DNA from: CAVYUC01 sp963771595
GTDB lineage: Bacteria; Bacteroidota; Bacteroidia; Bacteroidales; Prolixibacteraceae
Assembly: GCA_963771595.1 (NCBI GenBank)
Contig: CAVYUC010000028.1
Location: 1-64,000 of the forward strand
Direction: 5' to 3'
Length of the DNA stretch: 64,000 nt
The number at the start of each line of letters is the position of its first letter. The first letter of the stretch is position 1. Below are positions 16,874 through 26,592 of this stretch, piece by piece. The position numbers and the translations under genes are program-made. A model generated the notes under the pieces. The model saw nothing but the letters and a program-made list of their open reading frames with translations, searched no databases and was not told the origin of the DNA.

Positions 16874-18724
16874 TTAAAAACGAAAATCTTCTAAGCCTAT
16901 AATTGATCCATCAGGATTTTTCTGGGGTTGCCATGTTCTGACATATATTTTAGGATTTAGCGAATCATTCAAATCCACCATTAAAAATAGATATCCTTTA
17001 TCGCTGTAGTTCGTAGAAGTGTAATATTGAGCGATCTGAATACCATATATTTTATTGTCTTTATTAGTCCGTTTAATTTCGTTATCTTCAAAATGGATAT
17101 TTACATATTCATTACTTCTAAATACCAGGTTAAGACTTTTTAGATAATCTTCTTTTGTCTTTCTGATGTACTCAATTTGCTCATTATCAAATATTTGAAC
17201 AAAATTCTTATTCTCATTTTTTGGAGCGTTTTCTAATCTTCTACCCACAATTATCAATGCATCATTGTCAAAAATTTTCTCAATATAATCCAGTCTTTTG
17301 AAACAATATGCGGTTTTGTAATTTTCCACAAAACTGATAATCTGGTATTTATCCTGAATAGTTCCCCATTCTTCTTTCTTGTTCAGAATATCATTGATAG
17401 CAACATCACTGATTGAAAATGACATTCCAGTTACTTTTAGGTTGTCGTTAAAATAAAAAACCAAATCCTCAATAAATTCCTTATTATTTGTTCTGAACTT
17501 AAAATGCATGGGCACCTTGCGAACCACATACTCATTATTAACTTTAATGACTTTTAAGTCAAACTCATCCCTTATCACTTGTGCATTTCCATATTCTATT
17601 AAATAATTTATATCTTTCCAACCCGAAATTGTAAAACTTGATCTTACATCCTCCAATTCACGCAATTCTAAACTTTTTACAACCTGATGAATTATGCTGT
17701 CAAATTCAGTCGTACTTATTGAAGCAGGTTCAATGTTTAAATAGCTAATATTAGGCACTTTATTTTTTGCCGACTGTGGTCTTGTTTTATCATGGATTAC
17801 TCCATGCATATTTATCGTGAATTGGGAAGTTTTAAAACTAGGTATAGCCAGATTCTCGAAAATTTCGGTAAGCTCATTATCTATTTCAGCATCAGCCTCA
17901 AAGCGATATTCAACCTCAATCCGAATAGAATCATCAAGATCATCAAGAGACAAAAATTTAATTCCACCCAAACCATTCTTACAACTTGAACTTATCCAGG
18001 AATTTTTCATCCAATATTTATATTCTAAGTTTTCAACCGGTATATCATCATACTTTACATCTAATGTAATAAGCCCGTTATTGCTCTGTTCATCAATAGT
18101 AAACGATTTATAGGTTATCTCAACATTATTAAGTATCTGGTCTAACTTCACTGGAAGGAATTTGATTAAAGGAATCTCCGAGTTATTTTGCTCAATTGAT
18201 ATTTCCTGATTCTCAGGATGGCTTTCTAGAAGAAGTAATGTCCAATAATATTTTTGCAATGCATCTGAAATTCGGTTTTCTTTTTCAGCCTTTTGAGCCA
18301 TTTCAAAATAATTAAGCATTCTTCTTTTTCTGTCATAGAAAAGATTATTTAGATTCTCTTTTTCAATATATTTAACAGTAAGCACACTCGTTGCATCCCG
18401 ATCAACTTTGCTGCTCATTTGCTTTAAACTTGTATTAAGATAGGTCTCAAGAATGGCTTGGGTATACTCCTTCAAATCTCCTTTTTGCTTCAGTGCAACT
18501 GAATTAAACTTACTGGAAATATGATTACTTAATTCAGAAATAAAATTTTCTGTTGCTTGCTTTTCTGCCGAACGTTCATTCTCACTTAAACCCTGACCCC
18601 AATAATATTTTCCGGACTTCTTTATATAATCAATATCCTGAGAGTAAACTATATTAACAGCAAATAATAATCCTGTTATCATTCCATATAACAGAATTTT
18701 ATTTATGTATTTTTGATGATTCAT
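16874..18724 (-). CDS. Exported protein with LPP20-like N-terminus, function unknown
   Basis: A 616-residue protein with a signal segment (about 8-28, ending YSQ). The region 30-150 (KSGKYYWGQGLSENERSAEK, then a long helix) resembles LPP20/FlgT-type domains that occur in three other proteins of the block. The middle is beta-rich with no family recognised. The last 150 residues (FVENYKTAYCFKRLDYIEKI, FDNDALIIVGRRL, GYLFLMVDLND, PKIYVRTWQP) look like an NTF2-type cone fold, by pattern only. It lies 26 bases downstream of the SUMF1-fold gene and 13 bases upstream of the PEGA gene, so all three are probably one operon. Confidence 0.7.
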   Translation of the reverse strand: MNHQKYINKILLYGMITGLLFAVNIVYSQDIDYIKKSGKYYWGQGLSENERSAEKQATENFISELSNHISSKFNSVALKQKGDLKEYTQAILETYLNTSLKQMSSKVDRDATSVLTVKYIEKENLNNLFYDRKRRMLNYFEMAQKAEKENRISDALQKYYWTLLLLESHPENQEISIEQNNSEIPLIKFLPVKLDQILNNVEITYKSFTIDEQSNNGLITLDVKYDDIPVENLEYKYWMKNSWISSSCKNGLGGIKFLSLDDLDDSIRIEVEYRFEADAEIDNELTEIFENLAIPSFKTSQFTINMHGVIHDKTRPQSAKNKVPNISYLNIEPASISTTEFDSIIHQVVKSLELRELEDVRSSFTISGWKDINYLIEYGNAQVIRDEFDLKVIKVNNEYVVRKVPMHFKFRTNNKEFIEDLVFYFNDNLKVTGMSFSISDVAINDILNKKEEWGTIQDKYQIISFVENYKTAYCFKRLDYIEKIFDNDALIIVGRRLENAPKNENKNFVQIFDNEQIEYIRKTKEDYLKSLNLVFRSNEYVNIHFEDNEIKRTNKDNKIYGIQIAQYYTSTNYSDKGYLFLMVDLNDSLNPKIYVRTWQPQKNPDGSIIGLEDFRF

Positions 18725-18750
18725 AGATTTAATTATTAGACAATATCGTT

Positions 18751-19809
18751 TTAATTGAATTCTTTCACTAATCTAAATCCGGTATCCTCGAAACTGTTAT
18801 TACTGAAATATGGGCTTCTGACATAATTTTTACATTCGTTTATACCATTCAACCAACTTCCTCCTCTTCTGCATTTTACTGTACCCTTTTCAGGTCCTTT
18901 GGGATTATTTGCAGGGGAAACATTGTAATAATTTTCATCATACCAATCCGAACACCATTCCCAAACATTGCCCAGGATATCATATACACCTAAACGGTTG
19001 GGGCGTTTCTGCCCAACCTCATGCGATTGATTTTTTGAGTTGGCATAAAACCAGATATAATCTTCTATATGATTTGTTTTCGTTGGATTACTGCTGTAAA
19101 TACCTTCCCGGGCAACATACTCCCATTCTGCTTCAGAAGGTAATCTACCACCGGCCCATTGACAAAAAGCTTCTGCTCCAAACCAAGTCACTTCTACTAC
19201 CGGGTGATTTTCTTTAAGTTTTTTCGGAATAAAGCCGTTATCATCATAATTTATCTGGTTTTCCGGATCATTGATATCTATGTATTGAACACCTTTATAT
19301 TCCCCTGTTTTATTTGCACCAATATTGTTCAGAAAATTACAATACTGTCCATTTGTTATTTCGAATTTACTGATTTGAAAGTTTTCGACCGTTACAAGAT
19401 GAACTGGTTTTATGTCATCCTCTCCCAAATTGCTACCCATTTGAAAACTCCCACCTTCAACTGTAATCATCTCAATATCCAGCTCTTCCCAAACTACAAT
19501 TTTAAAACTTGCATAATCCTGAAATTCTCCTGTTTCTGCCATTACATTCCATTTGATTACTTTGTTTTTTCCGGGAATAATATTTCGGCCAACATCTCCG
19601 GAAACTTTTATAAGCGGACCGAACCAAATTTCATAATCTTTTGAATAAAATAAAGATACGGCGTAGGAATTATCTTCTGATTCTGCGATTAAATCATAAC
19701 ATATTGATACGATGTTACCTTCCTGTGAGGGAACAACATTATATATTGACTGACTCGCAGCATTAAAACTTCCCATTAATATAATTATATATAATAAATA
19801 CCCTTTCAT
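18751..19809 (-). CDS. Exported SUMF1/FGE-fold protein with N-terminal beta-sandwich domain
   Basis: 352 residues from ATG 19809, which begins a clear signal peptide (MKGYLLYIIILMGSFNAASQ). An upstream in-frame ATG at 19905 is rejected because the promoter-like site 5 lies between them. Residues about 22-105 are a domain shared with two other proteins here (EGNIVSICYDL, GDVGRNIIPGKNKVIKWNV). The SUMF1 domain follows: VEGGSFQMGSN, GRLPSEAEWEYVAREG, YDILGNVWEWCSDWY, RRGGSWLNGINEC, DTGFRLV. Of the two active-site Cys of true formylglycine-generating enzymes only the second position is Cys. The first is Asn. A binding or structural role is therefore as likely as catalysis. Confidence 0.8.
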   Translation of the reverse strand: MKGYLLYIIILMGSFNAASQSIYNVVPSQEGNIVSICYDLIAESEDNSYAVSLFYSKDYEIWFGPLIKVSGDVGRNIIPGKNKVIKWNVMAETGEFQDYASFKIVVWEELDIEMITVEGGSFQMGSNLGEDDIKPVHLVTVENFQISKFEITNGQYCNFLNNIGANKTGEYKGVQYIDINDPENQINYDDNGFIPKKLKENHPVVEVTWFGAEAFCQWAGGRLPSEAEWEYVAREGIYSSNPTKTNHIEDYIWFYANSKNQSHEVGQKRPNRLGVYDILGNVWEWCSDWYDENYYNVSPANNPKGPEKGTVKCRRGGSWLNGINECKNYVRSPYFSNNSFEDTGFRLVKEFN

Positions 19810-19867
19810 TTGTTGCTTGATATTTTTGAAAACTATTTTCTTTTTCCAATCATTACCTTTAAGTAAT

Positions 19868-19892
19868 GTTTTGTTAATTGAATTTTTGTGAC
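19868..19892 (-). promoter_or_regulatory. Candidate ECF-sigma promoter, site 5 (SUMF1-PEGA operon)
   Basis: Minus strand: GTGTCACA, 16 bases, AACATTAC. It differs from the other sites in having AAC in place of TAC. It would drive the operon from 19809 to 14863 with a leader of about 50 bases. Confidence 0.35.
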
Positions 19893-20156
19893 ACTTTTTA
19901 TTCATTTAACATTAAAAACTTCCATTCATAACTAATGGAAAACTTTAGGAATATGTATTTCAATTCAATGAAGAAACGGTTTTTTCAGGTTTTAGCTTTT
20001 TTTAAAATAATTTTGGAAAAATACAAAATAATATATTTAACAATGTTATTTAATTATGTTTTTCTGTGAATTTGCTGTTTTTGATAATAGAATGCAACAA
20101 GTAACCGCTGAAATGGTCAAAATTGAAATCGAATGAATTTAACTTATATATTTGGA

Positions 20157-21533
20157 CACATCTGTCCTAATAATCTTAAAAAAAGATAAGCCAATTGGGA
20201 CCCGAATATACAGGTCCAGTATTTTTGTAGTGCTAACATCAAAAATAACAATTGGCTATGAAGACAAAATTAACTCTGTTTGCTCAAATTATTCAATCTT
20301 TATGCAAAAATTCCTTTAATAATTTGATAGAAAAGCATGATACTGATAAGCACAATAAAGGTACCAATAGCTGTAATCATCTGACTACCATGCTGTTTTG
20401 CTAATTTTCTAAATTAAACTCATTACGAGATGTTACTAATGGACTTAAATCAACTTCTGGCAACCTGAACCATTTAGGATTGAAATTATCTCCATCAAAA
20501 TCTTCACTTTCTTATCAAAACCAGAATCGTGAATGGCAGCTATTTCAAGACTATTATTTTAAACTTCTTCAAAAGTTATCAGGCATTGCCAGGTTTTAAG
20601 CAAACCAGGTTTCGTATTAAAGCAAAAATACTTCTTCTGGATTCAACTACTATATCATTTATGCTTAAGCATTTTTGACTGGGCTAAATACCGTAAAAAG
20701 AAAGGAGCAATAAAACTTCATACCTTGCTTGATTATGATGGATGTCTTCCTGTTTATATTAATCTCTCTGATGGTAATCTTCATGACGCAGAAGCTGCAA
20801 AACAAATAGTTCTCCCATCTGATAGTGTGGTGGTTGCTGACCGTGCGTATATTGATTTTGAAAATTTATACCGCCGGCATACTAGAGGAAGTTATTTTGT
20901 CATTCGATTAAAGAAATCAATAAAATTTAAACGATTAAATGAACGGAAACTTCCGGAAAACAGACATGATCACATTCTAGTTGATGAATATATTGAATTA
21001 GAAGAAGAAAAAACCATAAATAAATATCCAAAGAAACTTCGTCGTGTAGTTATTTGGGATGAAGTAAACCAACAGACTATTGAACTTATAACAAATCAAT
21101 TTATTTGGACAGCAAACACCATTTCTGATCTATATAATGCCCGTTGGGACATAGAACAATTTTTTAATGACATTAAGCAGTTATTGAAAATTAAGTCATT
21201 CCTGGGAACTTCACCTAATACAGTACTTATACAGATTTGGACAGCAATGATTACTATCCTGATAATAAAATATCTTAAGGCATGTGCAAAATATGGGTGG
21301 TGTTTATCAAATTTGGTTGCTTTCTTGAGATTAAACCTTTTAGTGAAGTTTGATTTAAACCATTTACTCGATGATCCTTTTATACAAGAGGCAGAACCTG
21401 TCCCAATTGAGAACTATGTGCAAGGGAAACTCTTTGATTGGGGGGATTGAAATTTGATAAATGAAAAAGTGTGCTTGAAAGCATTATTTCATGCAGATGA
21501 TTAGTTAGTTTTGAAAACGTTCAGGACAGCACT
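20157..21533 (+). mobile_element. Decayed IS4-family insertion sequence
   Basis: About 1.38 kb. Imperfect ends share CTGTCCT (20162-20168, and inverted at 21522-21528). The 10-bp direct repeat TATATTTGGA is found at 20147-20156 and 21534-21543, a size usual for IS4-group duplications. The transposase reading frame is broken several times (see the transposase entry). It sits between the SUMF1 operon and the anti-sigma gene, without interrupting either. Confidence 0.75.
20259..21450 (+). pseudogene. IS4-family DDE transposase, broken
   Basis: The sequence starts at ATG 20259 (MKTKLTLFAQIIQSL). A CAA to TAA stop falls at about 20401. One-base insertions at about 20598 and 20658 move the frame, and from there it is open to 21450. 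DDE elements are visible: LLLDSTTIS (first Asp), VVADRAYIDF (second Asp) and YNARWDIEQFFNDIKQLLKIK-type (Glu of the Y-2-R-3-E-6-K signature). The last 241 residues are intact as an open frame from an internal ATG at 20725, but lack the first catalytic Asp. Transposition activity is not expected. Confidence 0.8.
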
Positions 21534-21558
21534 TATATTTGGAGAAGATCTGAAAAGT

Positions 21559-22218
21559 TTAATGAAAAAGGATTGTATCTTTCCCTTTTGTCCCTTTTAA
21601 ATACCAAACTAAATTATCTTTTAATGGATGTGATTTATACACGGTAATTTTATTTACTCCTGGTTTAATTGTACGTTTGAATACTTCTTCTCCATTTTCA
21701 ATCGAAATTACTATAATTTCGGTTTCCGCTTCTATTTCAGGTTGCCAGTTAAAAGTAATTGAATCTGTTGTAATTTTATGTTCGAGAAAAAAAACACCAG
21801 GAGCATATTCACCTGAATCTGCGTATCTTTTAGGCTGTTTTATTTGGGGCTGATAAGTTTTATTTTCCGGGGTATCAATCTCCGACACTGCCATTTGTTG
21901 CTCTTCTCCTCCAAAATCAAGAGTCAATGCACCGGCAATCATAAGCATCAAAGCCAATGAAGCAGCAACCGCGAAAATCAAATTCCGTTTTCTTTTAATT
22001 TTCGTACAATGAACTGCATTGGCTACCTCGCTTTGTGTTGTTTTATATTTTTTTGCATTTAGCAAATCCTTCCAGATTTTTAAACGGAAGCGATACAACT
22101 CTTCAAATTCTTGATCGTTCTTTACACGCTTTTCAAACTCCTGTGTTTCTGTTTTGCTCAATTTGCCATCGATATAGTCTTCAATAAGCAAAATATCGTT
22201 CTTGTTTTCTGTTTTCAT
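21559..22218 (-). CDS. Anti-sigma factor-like membrane protein
   Basis: A 219-residue protein. The N-terminal helical domain (about 1-75; IEDYIDGKLSKTETQEFEKR) is the pattern of anti-sigma N-terminal domains in Bacteroidota. There is no zinc-binding HxxxCxxC. One membrane segment lies at about 80-100 (IFAVAASLALMLMIAGALTL). The C-terminal 110 residues are an extracytoplasmic beta domain. The start codon lies one base after the reconstructed stop of the sigma factor gene, so the pair was translationally coupled. Most likely it holds the sigma factor at the membrane until an envelope signal arrives. The family assignment rests on context and layout. Confidence 0.7.
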   Translation of the reverse strand: MKTENKNDILLIEDYIDGKLSKTETQEFEKRVKNDQEFEELYRFRLKIWKDLLNAKKYKTTQSEVANAVHCTKIKRKRNLIFAVAASLALMLMIAGALTLDFGGEEQQMAVSEIDTPENKTYQPQIKQPKRYADSGEYAPGVFFLEHKITTDSITFNWQPEIEAETEIIVISIENGEEVFKRTIKPGVNKITVYKSHPLKDNLVWYLKGTKGKDTILFH

Positions 22219-22219
22219 A

Positions 22220-22895
22220 TCACTGGTAATATTCTTTAATTTCAGAGTTTTGCATCACCAAATCACGTAATTTATCCATACAGCGTTTAAATCGTTGCCT
22301 GGCATTGGCAGCAGAAAGACCCAATTTGTCCGGCAACCGCTTCAAACGGAATGCTTTTTCGCGCCTCTTCAGGATTATCCATATTATTTTGTGCCGACAG
22401 GTTAAATCGAATATCGATAATAGAATGGCACTGTTTATCCAGTTGATTTAATATCCCAAGAAGGGGTGCATATAGTTCAAAACTATCATTTTCCTCTTCC
22501 AGTTCCACATCCTTTGTGATTTCTGCAGAACGATGTTTCGAAAGCTCTTTCAAACAAAGGTTGTAACACGTACTGTTAAGATAAGTGTACAATGAACTGT
22601 CTCCCCTGAATTTTCCTTCCCGGATGTTTAAAATTGTCCGGGTAAGTCCTTCCTGAAAAATATCTTCGGGTTGTAAAATCGTATTTTTAAATGACCAAAC
22701 CATTCGTTTTATTTTTGGATAATAGCGTTTATAAATCTGTTCTATGGCTTTATTCGAATTATTCAAAATGCCATCAACTAAATCCTCATCTTTAATTTCT
22801 GATGTTTTGTTCCTTGAAAAAACGAAATGTGACAATTTTAAGGTATGATTTACCATATTAAAGATAGTTTGGTCCTTTGGGAGTGAAAAATACAA
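22220..22895 (-). pseudogene. ECF sigma factor, frameshifted in region 4
   Basis: Sigma region 2 is clear (DEDLVDGILNNSNKAIEQIY, then YYPKIKRMVW, and PEDIFQEGL). Region 4 begins QLDKQCHSIIDIRF. At about 22332 (minus strand GGGT, expected GGT) one extra base shifts the frame, and as written translation stops at 22287 after 202 residues, removing the recognition helix. Deleting that base restores GLSAANARQRFKRCMDKLRD and a stop at 22220-22222, right before the anti-sigma gene. The start may be ATG 22895 or 22856. As written, -35 recognition would be lost. An assembly error is a real alternative. Confidence 0.8.
22809..22833 (-). promoter_or_regulatory. Weak candidate ECF-sigma site 6 inside the sigma gene
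   Basis: Minus strand TTGTCACA, 16 bases, AACAAAAC. The site falls within the first codons of the sigma gene, and no in-frame start follows it soon, so it may be fortuitous. Confidence 0.15.
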
Positions 22896-23010
22896 AATTT
22901 ATGGAAATTAAAATAAGTTGATGCAAAAACAAGAATATTAATTAGCGAAGTGTGAAGTTAGTGATCGTATTCAAACCGAAAATGTAATTCATATTTTTTT
23001 TCAAATCAAC

Positions 23011-24102
23011 TCATTTTAAAGACCGTGCAACTCTAAAGCCAATGGTTTTATCTCCTGCCGATGGATTATATCTGCCCCTTTTGTATGCTTTTAAATACTT
23101 TAAATCACTTTTAAAACCACCTCCACGCACAACTTTGGTACTGCTTAAACGATTTTTATCCGTACGATTTCGAATTTTGTTTTTATATGATTTTTTATGG
23201 TATCCGTTTGAACACCACTCCCAGGCATTACCATAAATATCATAAATTCCAATTCTATTTGGCAATAATCTTCCGACAGCGTGCATCCTCTTTTCTGAAT
23301 TTTCACGAAACCAGGCAATTTTTGGTAGTGACAAATTTTGATTTCCACTTTTGGCAACATATTCCCATTCCGATTCCCGGGGAAGTCTTCCGTTCCGAAA
23401 TCTGCAGTATGCATTTGCGCCAAACCACGTAACGCAAGTAACTGGACAATTTACGGTTGGATGAATTTCAGTTTTTTTAAATTTAAATTTTTCGTCCGAA
23501 TAATCAATTGGGCAATGGAGAACAGACATTTCCACGTAAGAAACATAACCATAAACTTCATCCTTATACCTGCCATTGCCGCTACAGCCAATAGTGTTTA
23601 AAAAGTTAATATATTCTTCTACGGTCACTTCATATTTATTAATGTAAAAACTTTCAAATTCAACTTTGTATTCTGGTCTTTCATCTTTGTTACCATTAGT
23701 GTTTCCCATAATAAAACTCCCTCCTTTTACAAAAATCCAGCGACCAGAGGTATTGATTTCATAATTCATATCCAAAACTGTGTTTTCCTTTTTAATTGCT
23801 TTTACCTTTAACTGTAACGATTGCAGCTCCGCAGAATCAGCCGTGACATGCCAAATTATAAGCTTTCCTTTTCCAACATTTTGGTTTGACCCAATATCTC
23901 CGGTAACCTGCGAAACCGGCCCTGTCCATGTTTTACCCTCATTGCCGGAGAAATAAAGTCCTACATTAAACAATCCTTCTCCGTCCAAATCGTAATTTAT
24001 TTCCACCTGATTATTTGATAATTCGTAGTTAACGTTGGTAATCTTTTGCGCGGAAGACAAATAGCTTATCAATCCAAGAATAAAAAAATAAAGTAGTCTC
24101 AT
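23011..24102 (-). CDS. Exported SUMF1-fold protein with N-terminal beta-sandwich domain
   Basis: A 363-residue protein with signal peptide (1-18, ending LSSAQ). Residues about 20-105 repeat the domain seen at 18751-19809 and 26593-27294 (GKTWTGPVSQVTGDIGSNQN and KLIIWHV). The SUMF1 domain includes VKGGSFIMGNTNGN, YINKYEVTVEEYINFLNTIG, GRLPRESEWEYVAKSG, YDIYGNAWEWCSNGY, VVRGGGFKSD and KTIGFRVAR. Neither active-site Cys position is Cys, so it is not expected to make formylglycine. It lies upstream of the sigma/anti-sigma genes on the same strand, with about 115 bases between. A structural or ligand-binding role is inferred. Confidence 0.8.
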   Translation of the reverse strand: MRLLYFFILGLISYLSSAQKITNVNYELSNNQVEINYDLDGEGLFNVGLYFSGNEGKTWTGPVSQVTGDIGSNQNVGKGKLIIWHVTADSAELQSLQLKVKAIKKENTVLDMNYEINTSGRWIFVKGGSFIMGNTNGNKDERPEYKVEFESFYINKYEVTVEEYINFLNTIGCSGNGRYKDEVYGYVSYVEMSVLHCPIDYSDEKFKFKKTEIHPTVNCPVTCVTWFGANAYCRFRNGRLPRESEWEYVAKSGNQNLSLPKIAWFRENSEKRMHAVGRLLPNRIGIYDIYGNAWEWCSNGYHKKSYKNKIRNRTDKNRLSSTKVVRGGGFKSDLKYLKAYKRGRYNPSAGDKTIGFRVARSLK

Positions 24103-24126
24103 ATTAATAGAAATTAGTTACAATTG

Positions 24127-24340
24127 TACCTTACCAAATAATATCTTTGGTTACTTCATAATACTTTACCTGATAACCCGCGATTTTGACTAATTGCAGA
24201 ATCATATCCAATTGGTTTCCACGATAGTCTTATTTGCGCTCCTTTCTGCACCGCTGCGCGACTGTAAGGGGTAAAAGCTTCCTTGGGACAATTCAGCCAA
24301 AAGGCAATCCCACTGGAAGTTTTCGTAAGCAATAATTAAT
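24127..24340 (-). pseudogene. Remnant of a second FISUMP-type lipoprotein gene
   Basis: Minus-strand sequence reads NCPKEAFTPYS and, further on, GAQIRLSWKP. These align with the start of the intact 24370-26574 lipoprotein (NCPKEIFTPTD, GEQIKLSWSQP). No signal peptide or downstream domains remain. It looks like the scrap of a duplicated gene. Confidence 0.4.
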
Positions 24341-24369
24341 CAAGAATAAAATAAATATTTCAAGTGCCA

Positions 24370-26574
24370 TTAATCTTTTATACATCGCACACTTAAACCA
24401 TAGATTTTATAATAATCTCTGTGGTAACAATCAGGTGAAGAAAATGATAAATAACGTAGCCATGCTTTTCCTGAAACATTTTCCGTTGAACTCCAGAAAG
24501 TTCCCCTTATTTTTATGTTTCCAAAAGCACCATTTCCATTTCTTTGCCCACCAGGTAGTCCTGTAAATCCGGTACTATTTGTAGCACCTTTATTGGGAGA
24601 TTCCCAGCTACTTTGTGATTTCAATTTACCGCCTGCTAAACCACTACCCCCTAAATAATTTACAAGAGTTGACCATTCTGAATCAGTTGGAATGTGCCAG
24701 CCAGCAGGGCATAATTTATCAGTTCTTACTGCATACCAATTATATAATGCTCCATATAAAGTTTTGTATTCAACTAAGTTATTTTGCCAACAATAAGCCC
24801 CGGTATTTGTATGTTCCCATTCAAAATTATCTACAATATTTGATACTGGAACTCCATCATTATATTTTGTTGTTTTTAAATTACTCATGAACCAAACTTG
24901 TTCACCAATTTTTACTGTTTCATAAACATTGCCATCAATATCAGTAACTAACTCATTATCTGTCTCTAAAGTTTGAAAGCTGACCTCATTTCCATAAGCG
25001 ACACCTTGATTATTAATGGCATAAGCCCGTACAAAGTATGTTGTATTAGAATTTAATCCATTTATTAAATTACTAAAACTAACTACATCATATCCAAAAA
25101 CTATCTTGTAGTTATTTATTGTTGGATTTTGTCCTGTGCCATAAACTATTCCTCGTTCAGTTACTGTAGAATTGCCGTTACCCGTTATATCACCTCCCAA
25201 AACCGCACTATTACTGGTAATGTTCTCCGGTGAAGAAGTTGTGATTGTTGTTGCCAAAGAAAAATTTTGCTCTGTTGTAAAACTCTTCTGTTCCCCGTAC
25301 CCTGTTCCTTCGCCGTTAATTGCATAAGCACGAACGTAGTAATTTGTACCGGCATCTAATTCATTTATAGTCACTCCAATTGAACCACTCCCACCATTTA
25401 TTTCAGTATCTTGAATTACAAACTTACTATCATTGACAGTTGGATTTGGTGAAATTCCATAAACAATACCCCACTCGGTTACTAATGTTCCTCCAGTATT
25501 AACCACGTGTCCTCCCAATACCGCACTACTGGTTGTTATATCTTCCGGTTCATTGGTAGTAACGGTTGGCAATGCAATTTCAGAGCTTGTTGTCCAACTT
25601 TCCTCTTGCCCATAAGCTGTAGCATTGCTATTTTTTGCATAAGCACGGACATAATACGTTGTATTGGCCAAAAATCCGGTAATTTCCCTGCTGAAAGATT
25701 CAATCCCATCGCTGCCGAATAAATGAAAAACAGCTCTGTTATCTTCAATTGTTGGTGTTGGATTGATATCCCAACAAACTCCCCTTTCTATAATCTCAGA
25801 AGCTCCAGCTTCAGTTACATCGCCTCCTAAAGTAGCTGCTCCAGGAATAATGTTTTGAGGAACTAATGTGTTAACGGAAGGCAATTCCACTTCGAGGGTA
25901 GTAAATGTTAGCACTGTTCCATATTCCGTACCTTCGGAATTGGAAGTAAAGGCTCGTACATAATAAGTTGTGCCTCCTTCCAAATTATTTAATTCACTAA
26001 TAAAAGTACCTGTTCCTGTTCCATTGATGGTTTTACCCAGATTGTTTTCTATCGTCGGATTAGTCATGGTACTCCAAACCACTCCGCGAGCTGTTACAGT
26101 GCTTCCACCATCATTCGGGATGGTTCCGCCAGAAGTAGTAGTAGAGTCGGTAATATTTGATATTTCGCTTGTTGTTACAGAAGCTTTTAGAACAGGTGTG
26201 ATGGTAATTGTTACCTCATTACTTCTATTTGAACCTGCCAGAGCAATCAATTTAAAAGTGTAGAGCTCACCACCTTCGGAAATATTGCTGCTTAGAGTGG
26301 ACGCTCCTTTCTCCAGAGTATCAACTGAGGTAAAATTTCCTGCACCAATTTTCTTTTCAATTTTAAACCCGGAAATATTTAGGTTGGGCTGACTCCACGA
26401 CAGTTTAATTTGCTCTCCTTCTTGCTCTGCAATAAAATCAGTTGGTGTAAAAATTTCTTTGGGACAGTTGGGATCGAAAGGATTGTTCCATTCGCGGTCT
26501 TCACAACCGGTCAAAACCATCAATATAATGCCTGCCAGCAATTTTAAATTATTGAAATATATAATTTGTTTCAT
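24370..26574 (-). CDS. Lipoprotein with Fn3-like repeats and C-terminal FISUMP domain
   Basis: A 734-residue protein. The lipobox LTGC gives Cys24. An Fn3-type domain (about 40-130) is followed by four tandem repeats of about 100 residues, each with ITxSxAVLGG, ERGIVYG, NPTxNxxK, TTYYVRAYA and YGxxxSFTT elements (variants in each copy). The C-terminal 170 residues are the Fibrobacter succinogenes major paralogous (FISUMP) domain: GNVYETVKIGEQVWFMSNLK, CPAGWHIPTDSEWSTL, GGKLKS, GTFWSST and YGLSVRCIKD. A surface, multi-domain adhesive or enzyme-scaffold role is inferred. No frame damage is visible. Confidence 0.85.
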   Translation of the reverse strand: MKQIIYFNNLKLLAGIILMVLTGCEDREWNNPFDPNCPKEIFTPTDFIAEQEGEQIKLSWSQPNLNISGFKIEKKIGAGNFTSVDTLEKGASTLSSNISEGGELYTFKLIALAGSNRSNEVTITITPVLKASVTTSEISNITDSTTTSGGTIPNDGGSTVTARGVVWSTMTNPTIENNLGKTINGTGTGTFISELNNLEGGTTYYVRAFTSNSEGTEYGTVLTFTTLEVELPSVNTLVPQNIIPGAATLGGDVTEAGASEIIERGVCWDINPTPTIEDNRAVFHLFGSDGIESFSREITGFLANTTYYVRAYAKNSNATAYGQEESWTTSSEIALPTVTTNEPEDITTSSAVLGGHVVNTGGTLVTEWGIVYGISPNPTVNDSKFVIQDTEINGGSGSIGVTINELDAGTNYYVRAYAINGEGTGYGEQKSFTTEQNFSLATTITTSSPENITSNSAVLGGDITGNGNSTVTERGIVYGTGQNPTINNYKIVFGYDVVSFSNLINGLNSNTTYFVRAYAINNQGVAYGNEVSFQTLETDNELVTDIDGNVYETVKIGEQVWFMSNLKTTKYNDGVPVSNIVDNFEWEHTNTGAYCWQNNLVEYKTLYGALYNWYAVRTDKLCPAGWHIPTDSEWSTLVNYLGGSGLAGGKLKSQSSWESPNKGATNSTGFTGLPGGQRNGNGAFGNIKIRGTFWSSTENVSGKAWLRYLSFSSPDCYHRDYYKIYGLSVRCIKD

Positions 26575-26592
26575 TGGTCATGAATTATAAAT

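Noticed and set aside
18751..19905. Start of the SUMF1 gene at 19905
   Set aside because: It would place a hydrophilic tail before the signal peptide and put the candidate promoter inside the gene. ATG 19809 begins a good signal peptide.
22809..22833. Autoregulatory promoter within the sigma gene
   Set aside because: The motif fits but lies inside the coding frame and no in-frame start follows. Kept only as a weak site.
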